Source: Paraburkholderia polaris (lineage in GTDB: Bacteria; Pseudomonadota; Gammaproteobacteria; Burkholderiales; Burkholderiaceae). From it: DNA of 64,000 nt. Made by a program: the position numbers and the translations under genes. Below the pieces are notes generated by a model that saw only the letters and a program-made list of their open reading frames with translations, made no database searches and was not told the origin of the DNA. This document shows positions 24,652 to 33,181 of the stretch, in pieces. How positions within the stretch are numbered: position 1 is the first letter of the stretch; every line of letters begins with the position of its first letter. Location of the stretch: the NCBI RefSeq assembly GCF_012927345.1, contig NZ_JABBGJ010000020.1:62001-126000 (forward strand), read 5' to 3'.

Positions 24652-25809
24652 TCAGAACTTGTGGCGCAGCGCGACGCGCACGGCGAGCTGATTCCCCGTC
24701 GATGAAGGCGCCTGCACGCCCGGAATGAACGCATTGTCGAGAATCGAGTGGGTCGAGTCGCCCGCGACCTTCTGGTATTCGCCCTGTACATACACATCCG
24801 TGCGCTTGGACAGGTTGTAATCCGCCATCAAACCGACTGAGTGAATCTTCGGCTTCACGCTGCCGGTTGACGCATCGTAGTTCTCCATCGTGTACACATA
24901 CTGCGCGCCGATAAAGAAGGCCGGCGTGAACTGGTATTTGCCGTTCACTTCGAAATTCTGGTACTTCAGCGTGTTCAACCTGACGCCGGACGCCGCCAGC
25001 GGAATGCCGATATAGCCGTTGCCGGTCGGATCCTGATAGTTCGAGTTGGTGTAGGCAAAACCGGCGGTCGCCGAACCGAACGTATAGTTGATGCCACCGC
25101 CGAACACCCGCATGCGCCCGGCAATAAAGCTCGCGTCGTTCGCGGTGATCGCGCCGGTGGAACCCGAGCCCGGATTATTCGCCTGCAGGTACGCGGCTGC
25201 AATCAGCAGCCCGCCGTTCGCATACTGGCCACCAAAGCTATAGGCGCGGTTGTTCGCGAAGTTCGTGTCGTTGCTGAAGCTGTACACGCCGCCGAACTGG
25301 AATCCCGCGATTTCCGGGCTCGCGTACTTCACGCTGTTGCCGAGACGGAACGAGTTGTCCGTATTGTCGTTGTCGTACGGGTGCGCAAACAGGTAGCCGG
25401 CCCAGTTGCCGTTGGCCGTGGTCTGCGCGAGGTAGTCGACCACGGAGTCGTACTGGCGTCCGAGCGTGACCGTGCCGAACCGGCCGTCGCTCAAGCCGAC
25501 GTAAGCCTGGCGGCCGAACATGCGGCCGCCCTGGCCGAGCCGCCCCGAGCTCACGTCGAAGCCGTTTTCCAGCTGGAATACCGCCTTCATGCCGCCGCCC
25601 AGGTCTTCCGAACCCTTCATGCCCCAACGGCTGCCTTGCGCATAGCCGCTCGCCATTTCCCAGACCGCGCCGCGCCCGGCGTTGTTGGTGTAGTCGATGC
25701 CTTCATCCAGCACGCCATACAGGGTCACGCTGCTTTGCGCGAAGGCGGACGGGGCCGCCAGCGAGGCGAGTGCGATGAAGGCTACGGCGGCGATGACATT
25801 CTTTTTCAT
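24652..25809 (-). CDS. Outer-membrane porin, Burkholderia OmpC-like
   Basis: A 385-residue trimeric beta-barrel porin. The signal peptide MKKNVIAAVAFIALASLAAP ends at AFAQ-S, and the mature start SSVTLYGVLDEGIDYTNN is typical. Family blocks: SRWGMKGSEDLGGGMKAVFQ, FGRQAYVGLSDGRFGTVTLG, and a terminal LAVRVALRHKF with the C-terminal Phe needed for outer-membrane insertion. It is divergent from the aldehyde dehydrogenase operon and could serve as its substrate pore. A GCGAATTATTCGC palindrome lies in the shared intergenic region at 25975-25987. Confidence 0.92.
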   Translation of the reverse strand: MKKNVIAAVAFIALASLAAPSAFAQSSVTLYGVLDEGIDYTNNAGRGAVWEMASGYAQGSRWGMKGSEDLGGGMKAVFQLENGFDVSSGRLGQGGRMFGRQAYVGLSDGRFGTVTLGRQYDSVVDYLAQTTANGNWAGYLFAHPYDNDNTDNSFRLGNSVKYASPEIAGFQFGGVYSFSNDTNFANNRAYSFGGQYANGGLLIAAAYLQANNPGSGSTGAITANDASFIAGRMRVFGGGINYTFGSATAGFAYTNSNYQDPTGNGYIGIPLAASGVRLNTLKYQNFEVNGKYQFTPAFFIGAQYVYTMENYDASTGSVKPKIHSVGLMADYNLSKRTDVYVQGEYQKVAGDSTHSILDNAFIPGVQAPSSTGNQLAVRVALRHKF

Positions 25810-26092
25810 TGTGAGCTCCAGACGTTGGTCATGAGCGGCCCGAATGGTTCAAGAGGGTTCGAACCGGTCCGGAAGGCCGCTGCTTTTGGCAAAGCCCGGA
25901 TTCTGCTATTCGAGATGGGAATCGCGTATGAGGCACATCCCTGGATAAACGTGATTTTTTCGAATGTTTGTCACGCGAATTATTCGCTTGTGGGCAGCCG
26001 TGCCGCGGAGAAAAATTCCGTTCATGCACCTTTGGCATGAAAGCGATAGCCGAAGGCAATGCGCCACTGCACCCGCTTTTTCAGGAGACGAC

Positions 26093-27517
26093 ATGCGACT
26101 CGATCGGAATTTTGCTAACGGCTGCTTTATCGACGCGGCAAGCGACGAGCTCATCGCCGTCACCAACCCTGCCACCGAAGCCGTGATTGCTCACGTCACG
26201 GGTGCCACCCACGCCGAGGCCATCGCCGCTGTCGACGCCGCTGCAGCCGCGCAAAAGGGCTGGGGCAAGCTGCCTTCAGCCGAGCGCGCGGTCTATCTGC
26301 ACAAGCTCGCCGACGCACTCACCGAATGCGCGCCCGCCATTGGCGCAGCGCTCGCGCTGGAGTCGGGCAAGAGCGTCGCCGACGCCACCAATGAAGCGAT
26401 CTACGCCGGCCAGATCACCCGCTACCACGCCGAATGGGCGCGCCGCATCGAAGGCGAGGTGATTCCGAGCGACACGCCCGACGAAAACCTCGTGCTGCAT
26501 CGCGAACCGATCGGCGTGGTGGCGTGCCTGATCCCGTTCAACTACCCGGTCTATACCTTCATGCGCAAGGTGGCGCCCGCGCTGATCGCCGGCAACACCG
26601 TCGTGGTGCGCCCGAGCAATAACACGCCGACCTCCGCGTTCGAGATCGCCAAGGCGGTTGAAAAGGCAGGGCTGCCGGCCGGCGTCGTGAACATTCTCGC
26701 AATGAATCATGCAACCGCCGAGGCGCTCTGCACGCATCCCAAGGTCGGCATGATTACGCTGACCGGCAGTGTCGGCGCGGGCCGCAAGGTGCTCGACTAC
26801 TGCAAGGCGAACATCGCCAAACCGTCGCTCGAACTGGGCGGCAAGACGCCCGCCATCATCGAGGCGGATGCCGATCTCGAGAAAGCCGCGCGCGATCTGG
26901 TCGCATCCAAAACCACGCACTGTGGGCAGCTTTGTACAGCGATCGAACGTGTCTACGTGCAGGAAAGCGTGCATGACCGTTTCGTCGCACTGCTGAAAAA
27001 GCACATGAGCGCGGTGGAAAGCGGCGATCGCAGCGAACAGCCATCGCTGATGGGGCCGCTCGTTAACGACGCGTCGCGCCAGTCGATTCACGGCATGGTC
27101 GAGCGCGCGATTGCGGCTGGCGCCACGTTAGAAACCGGCGGCAGGCTACCGCAAGGCAAGGGCTTCTTCTATCCGGCTACGTTGCTGTCGAACTGCCGCC
27201 AGGACATGGAAATCATCCAGGAAGAAACCTTCGGTCCGATCATGCCGGTCGTCAAATACCGCACGCTCGACGAAGCCCTGGCGATGGCCAACGACCATCA
27301 GTTCGGTTTGTCGTCGGTGCTTTATACCGAGAACTACCGCAGCGCGATGAAGATCGCCAACGGCATCGAGGCAGGCGAGCTGTATGTGAACCGCACGCCG
27401 GCCGATCCGTATCAAGGTTTCCACGCCGGCTGGAAGCGTTCGGGTCTCGGCGGCGACGACGGCAAGCACGGCATGCTCGAATTCACGCAGACCCGTCTCG
27501 TGGTCATGAAGTACTGA
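26093..27517 (+). CDS. Aldehyde dehydrogenase, AldA-like
   Basis: A 474-residue NAD(P)-dependent aldehyde dehydrogenase. The residues expected for catalysis are present: LVLHREPIGVVACLIPFNYP, ELGGKTPAIIE with the general-base Glu, and KTTHCGQLCTAIERVYVQ with the nucleophilic Cys. The pattern resembles lactaldehyde/glycolaldehyde dehydrogenase AldA (479 residues) more than betaine aldehyde dehydrogenases. ATG 26093 follows a clear AGGAGA. The frame extends upstream to 25964, but without ribosome binding site or homology. It heads a probable operon with an MFS carrier, an enolase-superfamily enzyme and a GMC oxidoreductase, and would oxidise the aldehyde produced in that pathway. Confidence 0.9.
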   Translation: MRLDRNFANGCFIDAASDELIAVTNPATEAVIAHVTGATHAEAIAAVDAAAAAQKGWGKLPSAERAVYLHKLADALTECAPAIGAALALESGKSVADATNEAIYAGQITRYHAEWARRIEGEVIPSDTPDENLVLHREPIGVVACLIPFNYPVYTFMRKVAPALIAGNTVVVRPSNNTPTSAFEIAKAVEKAGLPAGVVNILAMNHATAEALCTHPKVGMITLTGSVGAGRKVLDYCKANIAKPSLELGGKTPAIIEADADLEKAARDLVASKTTHCGQLCTAIERVYVQESVHDRFVALLKKHMSAVESGDRSEQPSLMGPLVNDASRQSIHGMVERAIAAGATLETGGRLPQGKGFFYPATLLSNCRQDMEIIQEETFGPIMPVVKYRTLDEALAMANDHQFGLSSVLYTENYRSAMKIANGIEAGELYVNRTPADPYQGFHAGWKRSGLGGDDGKHGMLEFTQTRLVVMKY

Positions 27518-27668
27518 AGCAGAACCGGCGCGTGCCGCGCGATTCGGAGTAGACGGCACGCGTCGCCTTGAAACCCGCAAAAACGCAGCAAACCCGCTGC
27601 ACTTATAAAAAAATTTGGAGATCCGGCAGACCGGTGGGACCGGCGCTGTGTCTCTCAGGAGCCCTCAC

Positions 27669-28991
27669 GTGTCATCTCAACCCGTTCAAACCGCCGCGTC
27701 GCTCGCCTCGAGCGACGTAGAAACCGCACTGCGAAACAGCAAGGCCCAGCGCTATATCCAGCTCATGTTGCTGGTGCTGGCGGCCGGCGCGATTTACCCG
27801 ATTCTGTATCTTCGGCAGGTCTATCAGCCGACGATGCTCGAAGTGTTTCACATCACCGATAGCCAGCTCGGCTATCTGTATTCATCGCTCGGCACGATCT
27901 TTCTGCTGAGCTACCTGCCGAGCGGCTGGCTCGCCGACCGGATCGCACCGCGCCTGTTGATCTGCTTTTCGCTGATCGCGACCGGCGTGCTCGGCTTGTG
28001 GTATTCGACTGCGCCGTCGTTCCATGTACTGATGCTGATCTTCTGCGGCTGGGGTTTGTCGACCGGATTGACCTTTTGGGCCGCCGTCATCAAGCGCGTG
28101 ACGATGATCGCCGGCACGCACGAGCAGGGCCGCTTCTTCGGTTTGCTCGACGGCGGACGCGGCTTGATCGAAGCCATGCTCGCGACCATTGCGATCACGC
28201 TGTTCGCGTGGTTCACGCAGACCAAAGGCGAGCCGGTGGCGGCCGGTTTCAAGCTGGTCGTCTACATGTACGCGTTTCTTTGCATTGCGCTCGGTGTGGT
28301 GCTCGCGCTCGTCAAAGACCCGCGAGGCGCTGCAGATGCCGCCGCTAACCGTGCCGCGAAGAAACGCAGCAACGTGCTGGTCGATCTGAAAACGCTCGCG
28401 TCGATTCCCGAATTGTGGCTGGTCGCGGCCATTGTGTTCTGCGGCTATCAGGTGTTCTGGGCGACGTACAGCTTCTCCGCGTATCTGCATGAAGGCGAGA
28501 TCGGTTTGACGGTGGTGATGGCCGGCACGATTACCACGCTCAAGCTGTGGATGCGGCCGATCGGCGGCATCGGCGGCGGCTTTCTCGGCGACCGCTATTC
28601 GAAGGTCTCGGTGTTGGTGATTGCGCTCTTCCTCGCTGCATTGTCGCTGCTGGGTCTGATGGCGGCGCCGCGTATTTCAAGCCACGTACTGCTGGTGTTC
28701 CTCGTGCTCTTCATTGGCATTCTGACTTACGCGATTCGCGGTCTGTACTGGTCGCTGCTGGATCGCTGCAATATCCCGGTCGAAACGATGGGCCTCGCCA
28801 TCGGCCTGATCTCAGTACTCGGCTATTCGCCCGACGTGTTCCTGCCGTTGATCAACGGCTATCTGACGCAGAACTTCCCGGGCGTCTTCGGTTATCAGCT
28901 TTACTTCGGCTATGTGGCCGGAATGGCGGTGCTCGGCGGCTTCGCCGGCCTGGCGCTGAGAAACATGCTTAAAAGGAAAGGGGTTGCGTAA
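27669..28991 (+). CDS. MFS transporter of the catabolic operon
   Basis: A 440-residue carrier with twelve predicted membrane segments. The MFS loop-2 motif is present as GWLADRIAPRLL after the second segment and again as GGFLGDRYSKVSV in the second half. GTG 27669 is chosen because CAGGAG precedes it at about eight bases; the longer frame starts at a TTG without a ribosome binding site. Its stop codon directly abuts the ATG of the dehydratase gene, so the two are translationally linked. The substrate is probably the acid or polyol degraded by this operon, but nothing in the sequence identifies it. Confidence 0.87.
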   Translation: MSSQPVQTAASLASSDVETALRNSKAQRYIQLMLLVLAAGAIYPILYLRQVYQPTMLEVFHITDSQLGYLYSSLGTIFLLSYLPSGWLADRIAPRLLICFSLIATGVLGLWYSTAPSFHVLMLIFCGWGLSTGLTFWAAVIKRVTMIAGTHEQGRFFGLLDGGRGLIEAMLATIAITLFAWFTQTKGEPVAAGFKLVVYMYAFLCIALGVVLALVKDPRGAADAAANRAAKKRSNVLVDLKTLASIPELWLVAAIVFCGYQVFWATYSFSAYLHEGEIGLTVVMAGTITTLKLWMRPIGGIGGGFLGDRYSKVSVLVIALFLAALSLLGLMAAPRISSHVLLVFLVLFIGILTYAIRGLYWSLLDRCNIPVETMGLAIGLISVLGYSPDVFLPLINGYLTQNFPGVFGYQLYFGYVAGMAVLGGFAGLALRNMLKRKGVA

Positions 28992-30209
28992 ATGAAAGTC
29001 GTCTCGCTCGAAACGCATATCGTCGCCGTACCGCCGCCGCACGTGGGCGGCATGTACTGGATTTTCGTCAAGCTCAAGACTGACTGCGGTATTGAAGGCG
29101 TCGGCGAAATCTATTCGGCGACGTTCCATCCGAAGGCGATGACTCACATCATCGACGATGTATTCGGCCGCTATCTGCTCGATAAAGATCCGCACCATAT
29201 CGAGCGGCTCTGGCGCGAAGCGTATTCGAGCGGTTTCACGCAACGCCCCGATCTGACGATGATGGGCGTGGTCAGCGGGCTGGAAATGGCGTGCTGGGAC
29301 ATCATCGGCAAGGCGGCGAACAAGCCGGTGTACGAACTGCTCGGCGGCATGGTCAACCAGCGTTTGCGCTCGTACACGTATTTGTATCCGAAGAACAGCC
29401 GCGGCGAATACGACTACGACGATCCCGATCTCGCCGCCGAATGCGCCGTTGAAAACGTGAAGCGTGGCTTCACCGCGGTGAAGTTCGATCCGGCGGGGCC
29501 GTACACGGCTTACTCGGGCCATCAACTGTCGATGGAAGTGCTCGACCGTTGCGAGACTTTCTGCCGGCGTGTGCGCGAAGCGGTCGGCAGCAAGGCCGAT
29601 CTGCTGTTCGGCACGCATGGGCAGATGGTGCCGTCGTCGGCAATCAGGCTTGCGAAGCGCCTTGAGAAATACGATCCGCTGTGGTTCGAAGAACCGGTGC
29701 CGCCGGGGCAGGAAGGCGCGATGGCGCAAGTCGCGCAACACACCAGCATTCCGATTGCAGCGGGCGAGCGCCTGACCACCAAGTATGAATTCTTCAAGCT
29801 GCTCGAAGCGGGCGCGGCATCGATCCTGCAACTGAACGTGGCGCGCGTGGGCGGCCTGCTCGAAGCGAAGAAGGTCGCGGCGATCGCCGAGGTGTATTAC
29901 GCGCAGATTGCGCCGCATCTGTACAACGGGCCGATCGGCGCGGCTGCCAGCATCCAGCTCGCAGCCTGCACGCCGAACTTCCTGATTCAGGAAAGCATCG
30001 GCACGTGGGACGGTTTTCATGCGGCGGTGTTGAAGAAGCCGATTCAATGGGAAGACGGCTACATCGTTCCTTCGCAGGAACCGGGCTTGGGCGTGGAGTT
30101 GAACATGGAGGTCGTCCGGCAGCACACGCCGTACACCGGTGAGCGTCTGCATCTGCAAATGGCGGCGCTTCCCGCCGACGTGAAAGATCTCGCGCCGGCC
30201 AAGGGGTGA
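28992..30209 (+). CDS. Enolase-superfamily (mandelate racemase/muconate lactonizing) dehydratase
   Basis: A 405-residue enzyme that probably removes a proton alpha to a carboxylate, most often as a sugar-acid dehydratase. The N-terminal capping domain has VKLKTDCGIEGVGEIYS and GLEMACWDIIGKAANKPVYE. The barrel has VKFDP, then two of the three usual metal ligands (WFEEP and AGERL). Late in the barrel is IAPHLYNGP, whose His is a candidate catalytic acid/base. Where the first metal-binding Asp is expected, the sequence reads FGTHGQ, with Gly/Thr in its place. The start is contiguous with the MFS stop, and AGGAAAGGGG upstream serves as ribosome binding site. Confidence 0.85.
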   Translation: MKVVSLETHIVAVPPPHVGGMYWIFVKLKTDCGIEGVGEIYSATFHPKAMTHIIDDVFGRYLLDKDPHHIERLWREAYSSGFTQRPDLTMMGVVSGLEMACWDIIGKAANKPVYELLGGMVNQRLRSYTYLYPKNSRGEYDYDDPDLAAECAVENVKRGFTAVKFDPAGPYTAYSGHQLSMEVLDRCETFCRRVREAVGSKADLLFGTHGQMVPSSAIRLAKRLEKYDPLWFEEPVPPGQEGAMAQVAQHTSIPIAAGERLTTKYEFFKLLEAGAASILQLNVARVGGLLEAKKVAAIAEVYYAQIAPHLYNGPIGAAASIQLAACTPNFLIQESIGTWDGFHAAVLKKPIQWEDGYIVPSQEPGLGVELNMEVVRQHTPYTGERLHLQMAALPADVKDLAPAKG

Positions 30210-30218
30210 CCTCCGGCT

Positions 30219-30268
30219 GAACCTGCCGGGTTCGACCTGCGGGTTTCAACCTGCGAGGTTCAACCTGT
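30219..30268. repeat. Four 14-bp tandem repeats between dehydratase and GMC genes
   Basis: ACCTG recurs at 30221, 30235, 30249 and 30263, exactly 14 bp apart. Each copy sits in a degenerate GGTTCAACCTGC-like unit. The array lies in the 102-bp gap inside the operon. I see no hairpin or T tract, so it may be only slippage-derived. Confidence 0.7.
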
Positions 30269-30311
30269 TTCTCGCATTCAATGGATTGGGCGCCGTCTGG
30301 CGACATAGAGC

Positions 30312-31973
30312 ATGAACTACGATTACATCATCGTCGGCGCGGGTTCGGCGGGCTGCATTCTCGCCAATCGCCTTTCGGCGTCGGGCCAATATTCGGTACT
30401 GCTGCTCGAAGCAGGCGGCAAGGACAGCTCGTTCTGGTTCAAGATTCCGGTAGGTTTCACCAAGACGTACTACAACGAAACCTATAACTGGATGTACTAC
30501 AGCGAGCCCGAAAAGGAACTCGACAACCGGCCGATTTATTGCCCGCGCGGCAAAGTGCAGGGCGGTTCCGGCTCGATCAACGCGATGATCTATGTGCGCG
30601 GCCAGCCGCATGATTTCGACGACTGGGCCGCGGCAGGCAACCAGGGCTGGGCGTTTCGCGACGTGCTGCCGTATTTCCGCGAGCTCGAATCACATCCGCT
30701 TGGCAACACCGAATATCACGGCGCTGACGGCCCGATCCGTATCTCGCCGATGAAGGATGCAGTCCATCCGATCTGCCACGTGTTCCTGAAAGGCTGCGAC
30801 CAGGCGGGCTACAAGCGCAGCGACGACTTCAACGGCGCTCGATTCGAAGGCGCAGGTATCTACGACGTTAGTACGCGCAATGGGCAACGTTCGTCGAGCA
30901 GCTTCGAGTATCTGCATCCGGTGTTGACGCGCAAGAACCTGACGGTCGAGCGTGAAGTGCTGGCCAGCCGCGTGCTATTCGACGGCAACCAACGGGCAAT
31001 TGGCGTGACCGTCACGCAGAACGGCACCACGCGGCAGTTCATGGCGAACCGTGAGGTGATCCTGTCGGCGGGCGCGGTCGATTCGCCCAAGCTGCTGCAA
31101 CTGTCAGGCATAGGCGACAGCGCATTGCTGGCGAAGCATCGCATCGCGATGGTCAAGGAACTGCCCGCTGTGGGGCAAAATCTGCAGGACCATCTGTGCG
31201 TGAGCTTCTACTATCGCGCGAACGTGAAGACGCTGAACGATGAGATGCGGCCACTGCTCGGCAAGCTCAAACTCGGCTTGCAGTATCTGCTGACGCGCAA
31301 GGGGCCGCTTGCGATGAGCGTGAATCAGTCGGGCGGGTTCTTCAAGGGCAACGATCAGGAAGTGCAGCCGAATCTGCAGCTGTACTTCAATCCGCTGTCG
31401 TACCGGATCCCGAAGAGCAATAAGGCGAATCTCGAACCCGAGCCGTATTCGGGCTTCCTGCTGGCGTTCAATCCGTGCCGGCCGACGAGCCGCGGGTCGA
31501 TCGAGATCGCGTCGAACCGTGCGGAAGATGCCGCGAAAATCCGCATCAACGCGTTGACCACCGAGAAGGACATCGACGAGGTGATCCAGGGTTGCGAACT
31601 CGTGCGCAAGGTGATGGCATCGCCGGCGTTGAAAGAGATCACGGTCGAGGAAATTTCGCCGGGGCCGCAGGTGAATACGCGTGAAGGCTTCCTGCAGTAT
31701 TTCCGTGAGCAATCGGGTTCGATCTATCACCTGTGCGGTTCGTGTGCAATGGGCGACGATCCACGCACCTCGGTAGTCGATGCGCGTTTGCGAGTGCATG
31801 GAATCGCCGGCTTGCGCGTGGTCGATGCGTCGATCTTCCCGAACATCACTTCCGGCAATATCAATGCACCGACGATGATGGTGGCGGAGAAGGGCGCCGA
31901 GATGATTCTCATGGACGCCGCCACCGAAGCCGCCTTTGGACCGGAAGCGGCGGAGCTGGTTGCCGCGGCTTGA
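30312..31973 (+). CDS. GMC-family FAD oxidoreductase (choline dehydrogenase-like)
   Basis: A 553-residue flavoprotein alcohol dehydrogenase/oxidase. The FAD dinucleotide-binding motif is at the very N-terminus (DYIIVGAGSAGCILANRLS). Both GMC signatures are present: GKVQGGSGSINAMIYVRG near residue 80 and SAGAVDSPKLLQLSGIG near 255. The C-terminal catalytic region has YHLCGSCAMG and LRVVDASIFPNITSGNINAP with the His/Asn pair expected in the active site. No signal peptide is visible. As the last gene of the operon it would oxidise an alcohol to the aldehyde handled by the operon's aldehyde dehydrogenase. The natural substrate is unknown. Confidence 0.9.
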   Translation: MNYDYIIVGAGSAGCILANRLSASGQYSVLLLEAGGKDSSFWFKIPVGFTKTYYNETYNWMYYSEPEKELDNRPIYCPRGKVQGGSGSINAMIYVRGQPHDFDDWAAAGNQGWAFRDVLPYFRELESHPLGNTEYHGADGPIRISPMKDAVHPICHVFLKGCDQAGYKRSDDFNGARFEGAGIYDVSTRNGQRSSSSFEYLHPVLTRKNLTVEREVLASRVLFDGNQRAIGVTVTQNGTTRQFMANREVILSAGAVDSPKLLQLSGIGDSALLAKHRIAMVKELPAVGQNLQDHLCVSFYYRANVKTLNDEMRPLLGKLKLGLQYLLTRKGPLAMSVNQSGGFFKGNDQEVQPNLQLYFNPLSYRIPKSNKANLEPEPYSGFLLAFNPCRPTSRGSIEIASNRAEDAAKIRINALTTEKDIDEVIQGCELVRKVMASPALKEITVEEISPGPQVNTREGFLQYFREQSGSIYHLCGSCAMGDDPRTSVVDARLRVHGIAGLRVVDASIFPNITSGNINAPTMMVAEKGAEMILMDAATEAAFGPEAAELVAAA

Positions 31974-32000
31974 CGGTTAGCGCTCAAGCTTTAAAGCTGT

Positions 32001-32038
32001 AAAAACTGCGCCGATGCGATGCCATCGGTGCAGTTTTT
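32001..32038. terminator. Intrinsic terminator between GMC oxidoreductase and LysR genes
   Basis: A 16-pair stem including one G-T pair (AAAAACTGC-G-CCGATG with CATCGG-T-GCAGTTTTT) around a 6-base loop. The A-rich and T-rich arms make it work in both directions, suiting the convergent operon and LysR gene. Confidence 0.85.
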
Positions 32039-32109
32039 TATGTCATGCCAAACGCCGCATCTTGCCCGCTGCAAAGCGGCGCAATGGTGCATGGCGAGCA
32101 TCAACCCTC

Positions 32110-33036
32110 TCAGCCTAGCTGCGCCGACTCCGACGAATCGAGCGCGCGCTCGGTCAGCCAGATTTCCTGCTGCAACCAGTCGCGGAAGAGCGCGACGTGT
32201 GGCAGTTCGTCCTGTTCCGCGCGGGTGACGAGCCAGTACGACTGATGTCCGTCGACGTGCACGTTCAGCACCTGCACGAGTTGACCTTCCGCGAGTTCAC
32301 GCCCGATCATGTGCCGATCGGCGACGGTCACGCCGAGCCCGTCGACGGCCGCCCGGATCGCGTGATCGAGCAGATCGAATTCGTAGCCGCCGCGGGTGTC
32401 GACGTTTTCGATGCCGGCGGCCTTCAACCAATGCTGCCAGGTGAGATAGCGCTGATCGGCGTTCGCGAGCACGTGCAGCAGCGTGAACTGATTCAGGTCG
32501 ATGGCCGCGCGGCCGGCCTGACGCGCGAGCAACGCGGGCGCGCAGACGGCGATATGCCGTTCGTTCATCAGCAGACGGTTGTCGAAGCCTTCCCACTCGC
32601 CGTTGCCGAAACGGATGGCGCAGTCGAGCACGCCCGATTCCGCTAGATTGTCGTCGACGCGGGTCGACAGGCTGAGTTCGAGATGCGGGTGCGCGTCACG
32701 CAGACGTCCGAGACGCGGCATCAGCCAGCGGCTCGTAAAGGTGGGTGGCGCATTGATACGCAGACGGTTGCGGTGGGTTTTCTCTTGCAGGCTGCGAACT
32801 GTGAGCTCGATCCGGTCGAATGATTGTTGCAGTGCTTGCAGGAGGATGCGGCCGGCGGCCGAGAGCTCCAGGTGGTGATGATAACGCTGAAGCAGCGTCT
32901 CGCCGAGTTGGGCCTCCAGTTGGCGGACCTGCCGGCTGACCGCACTTTGCGTCACGTTCAGCAGTTCCGCTGCGCGGGTGAAGCTGCCGGTGCGGCCAGC
33001 GACTTCGAAGGCTTTCAGCGCGTTCAGCGCGGGCAT
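32110..33036 (-). CDS. LysR-family regulator, GcvA-like
   Basis: A 308-residue LysR regulator. The winged helix is at residues 1 to 60 (LNALKAFEVAGRTGSFTRAA, then LLNVTQSAVSRQVRQLE). The effector domain starts with LRINAPPTFTSRWLMPRLGR and contains DCAIRFGNGEW, a block found in the GcvA/AmpR-like subgroup. The longer frame to 33390 runs into the neighbouring aldehyde dehydrogenase gene. ATG 33036 starts the canonical domain. It is convergent with the GMC operon and downstream of the aldehyde dehydrogenase on the same strand. Its target is not evident. Confidence 0.88.
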   Translation of the reverse strand: MPALNALKAFEVAGRTGSFTRAAELLNVTQSAVSRQVRQLEAQLGETLLQRYHHHLELSAAGRILLQALQQSFDRIELTVRSLQEKTHRNRLRINAPPTFTSRWLMPRLGRLRDAHPHLELSLSTRVDDNLAESGVLDCAIRFGNGEWEGFDNRLLMNERHIAVCAPALLARQAGRAAIDLNQFTLLHVLANADQRYLTWQHWLKAAGIENVDTRGGYEFDLLDHAIRAAVDGLGVTVADRHMIGRELAEGQLVQVLNVHVDGHQSYWLVTRAEQDELPHVALFRDWLQQEIWLTERALDSSESAQLG

Positions 33037-33181
33037 TTTGCGTTTCAAGATCTGACACCCAAGGGTAGGCTGACGCGCGGCGGCGCGGGTGCCTGGTATT
33101 TTACTGTGTTGCCCTTGAGGTGCTAAAGGTCTGTACGCTTGCGGCGACGCTGTCTTCGTGCCGCAAGCCGTGCATAACCCG

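Noticed and set aside
27530..27561. A hairpin (GCGTGCCG/CGGCACGC) after the AldA-like gene as a terminator
   Set aside because: The loop is 16 bases and no T tract follows, and the downstream genes appear to belong to the same operon.
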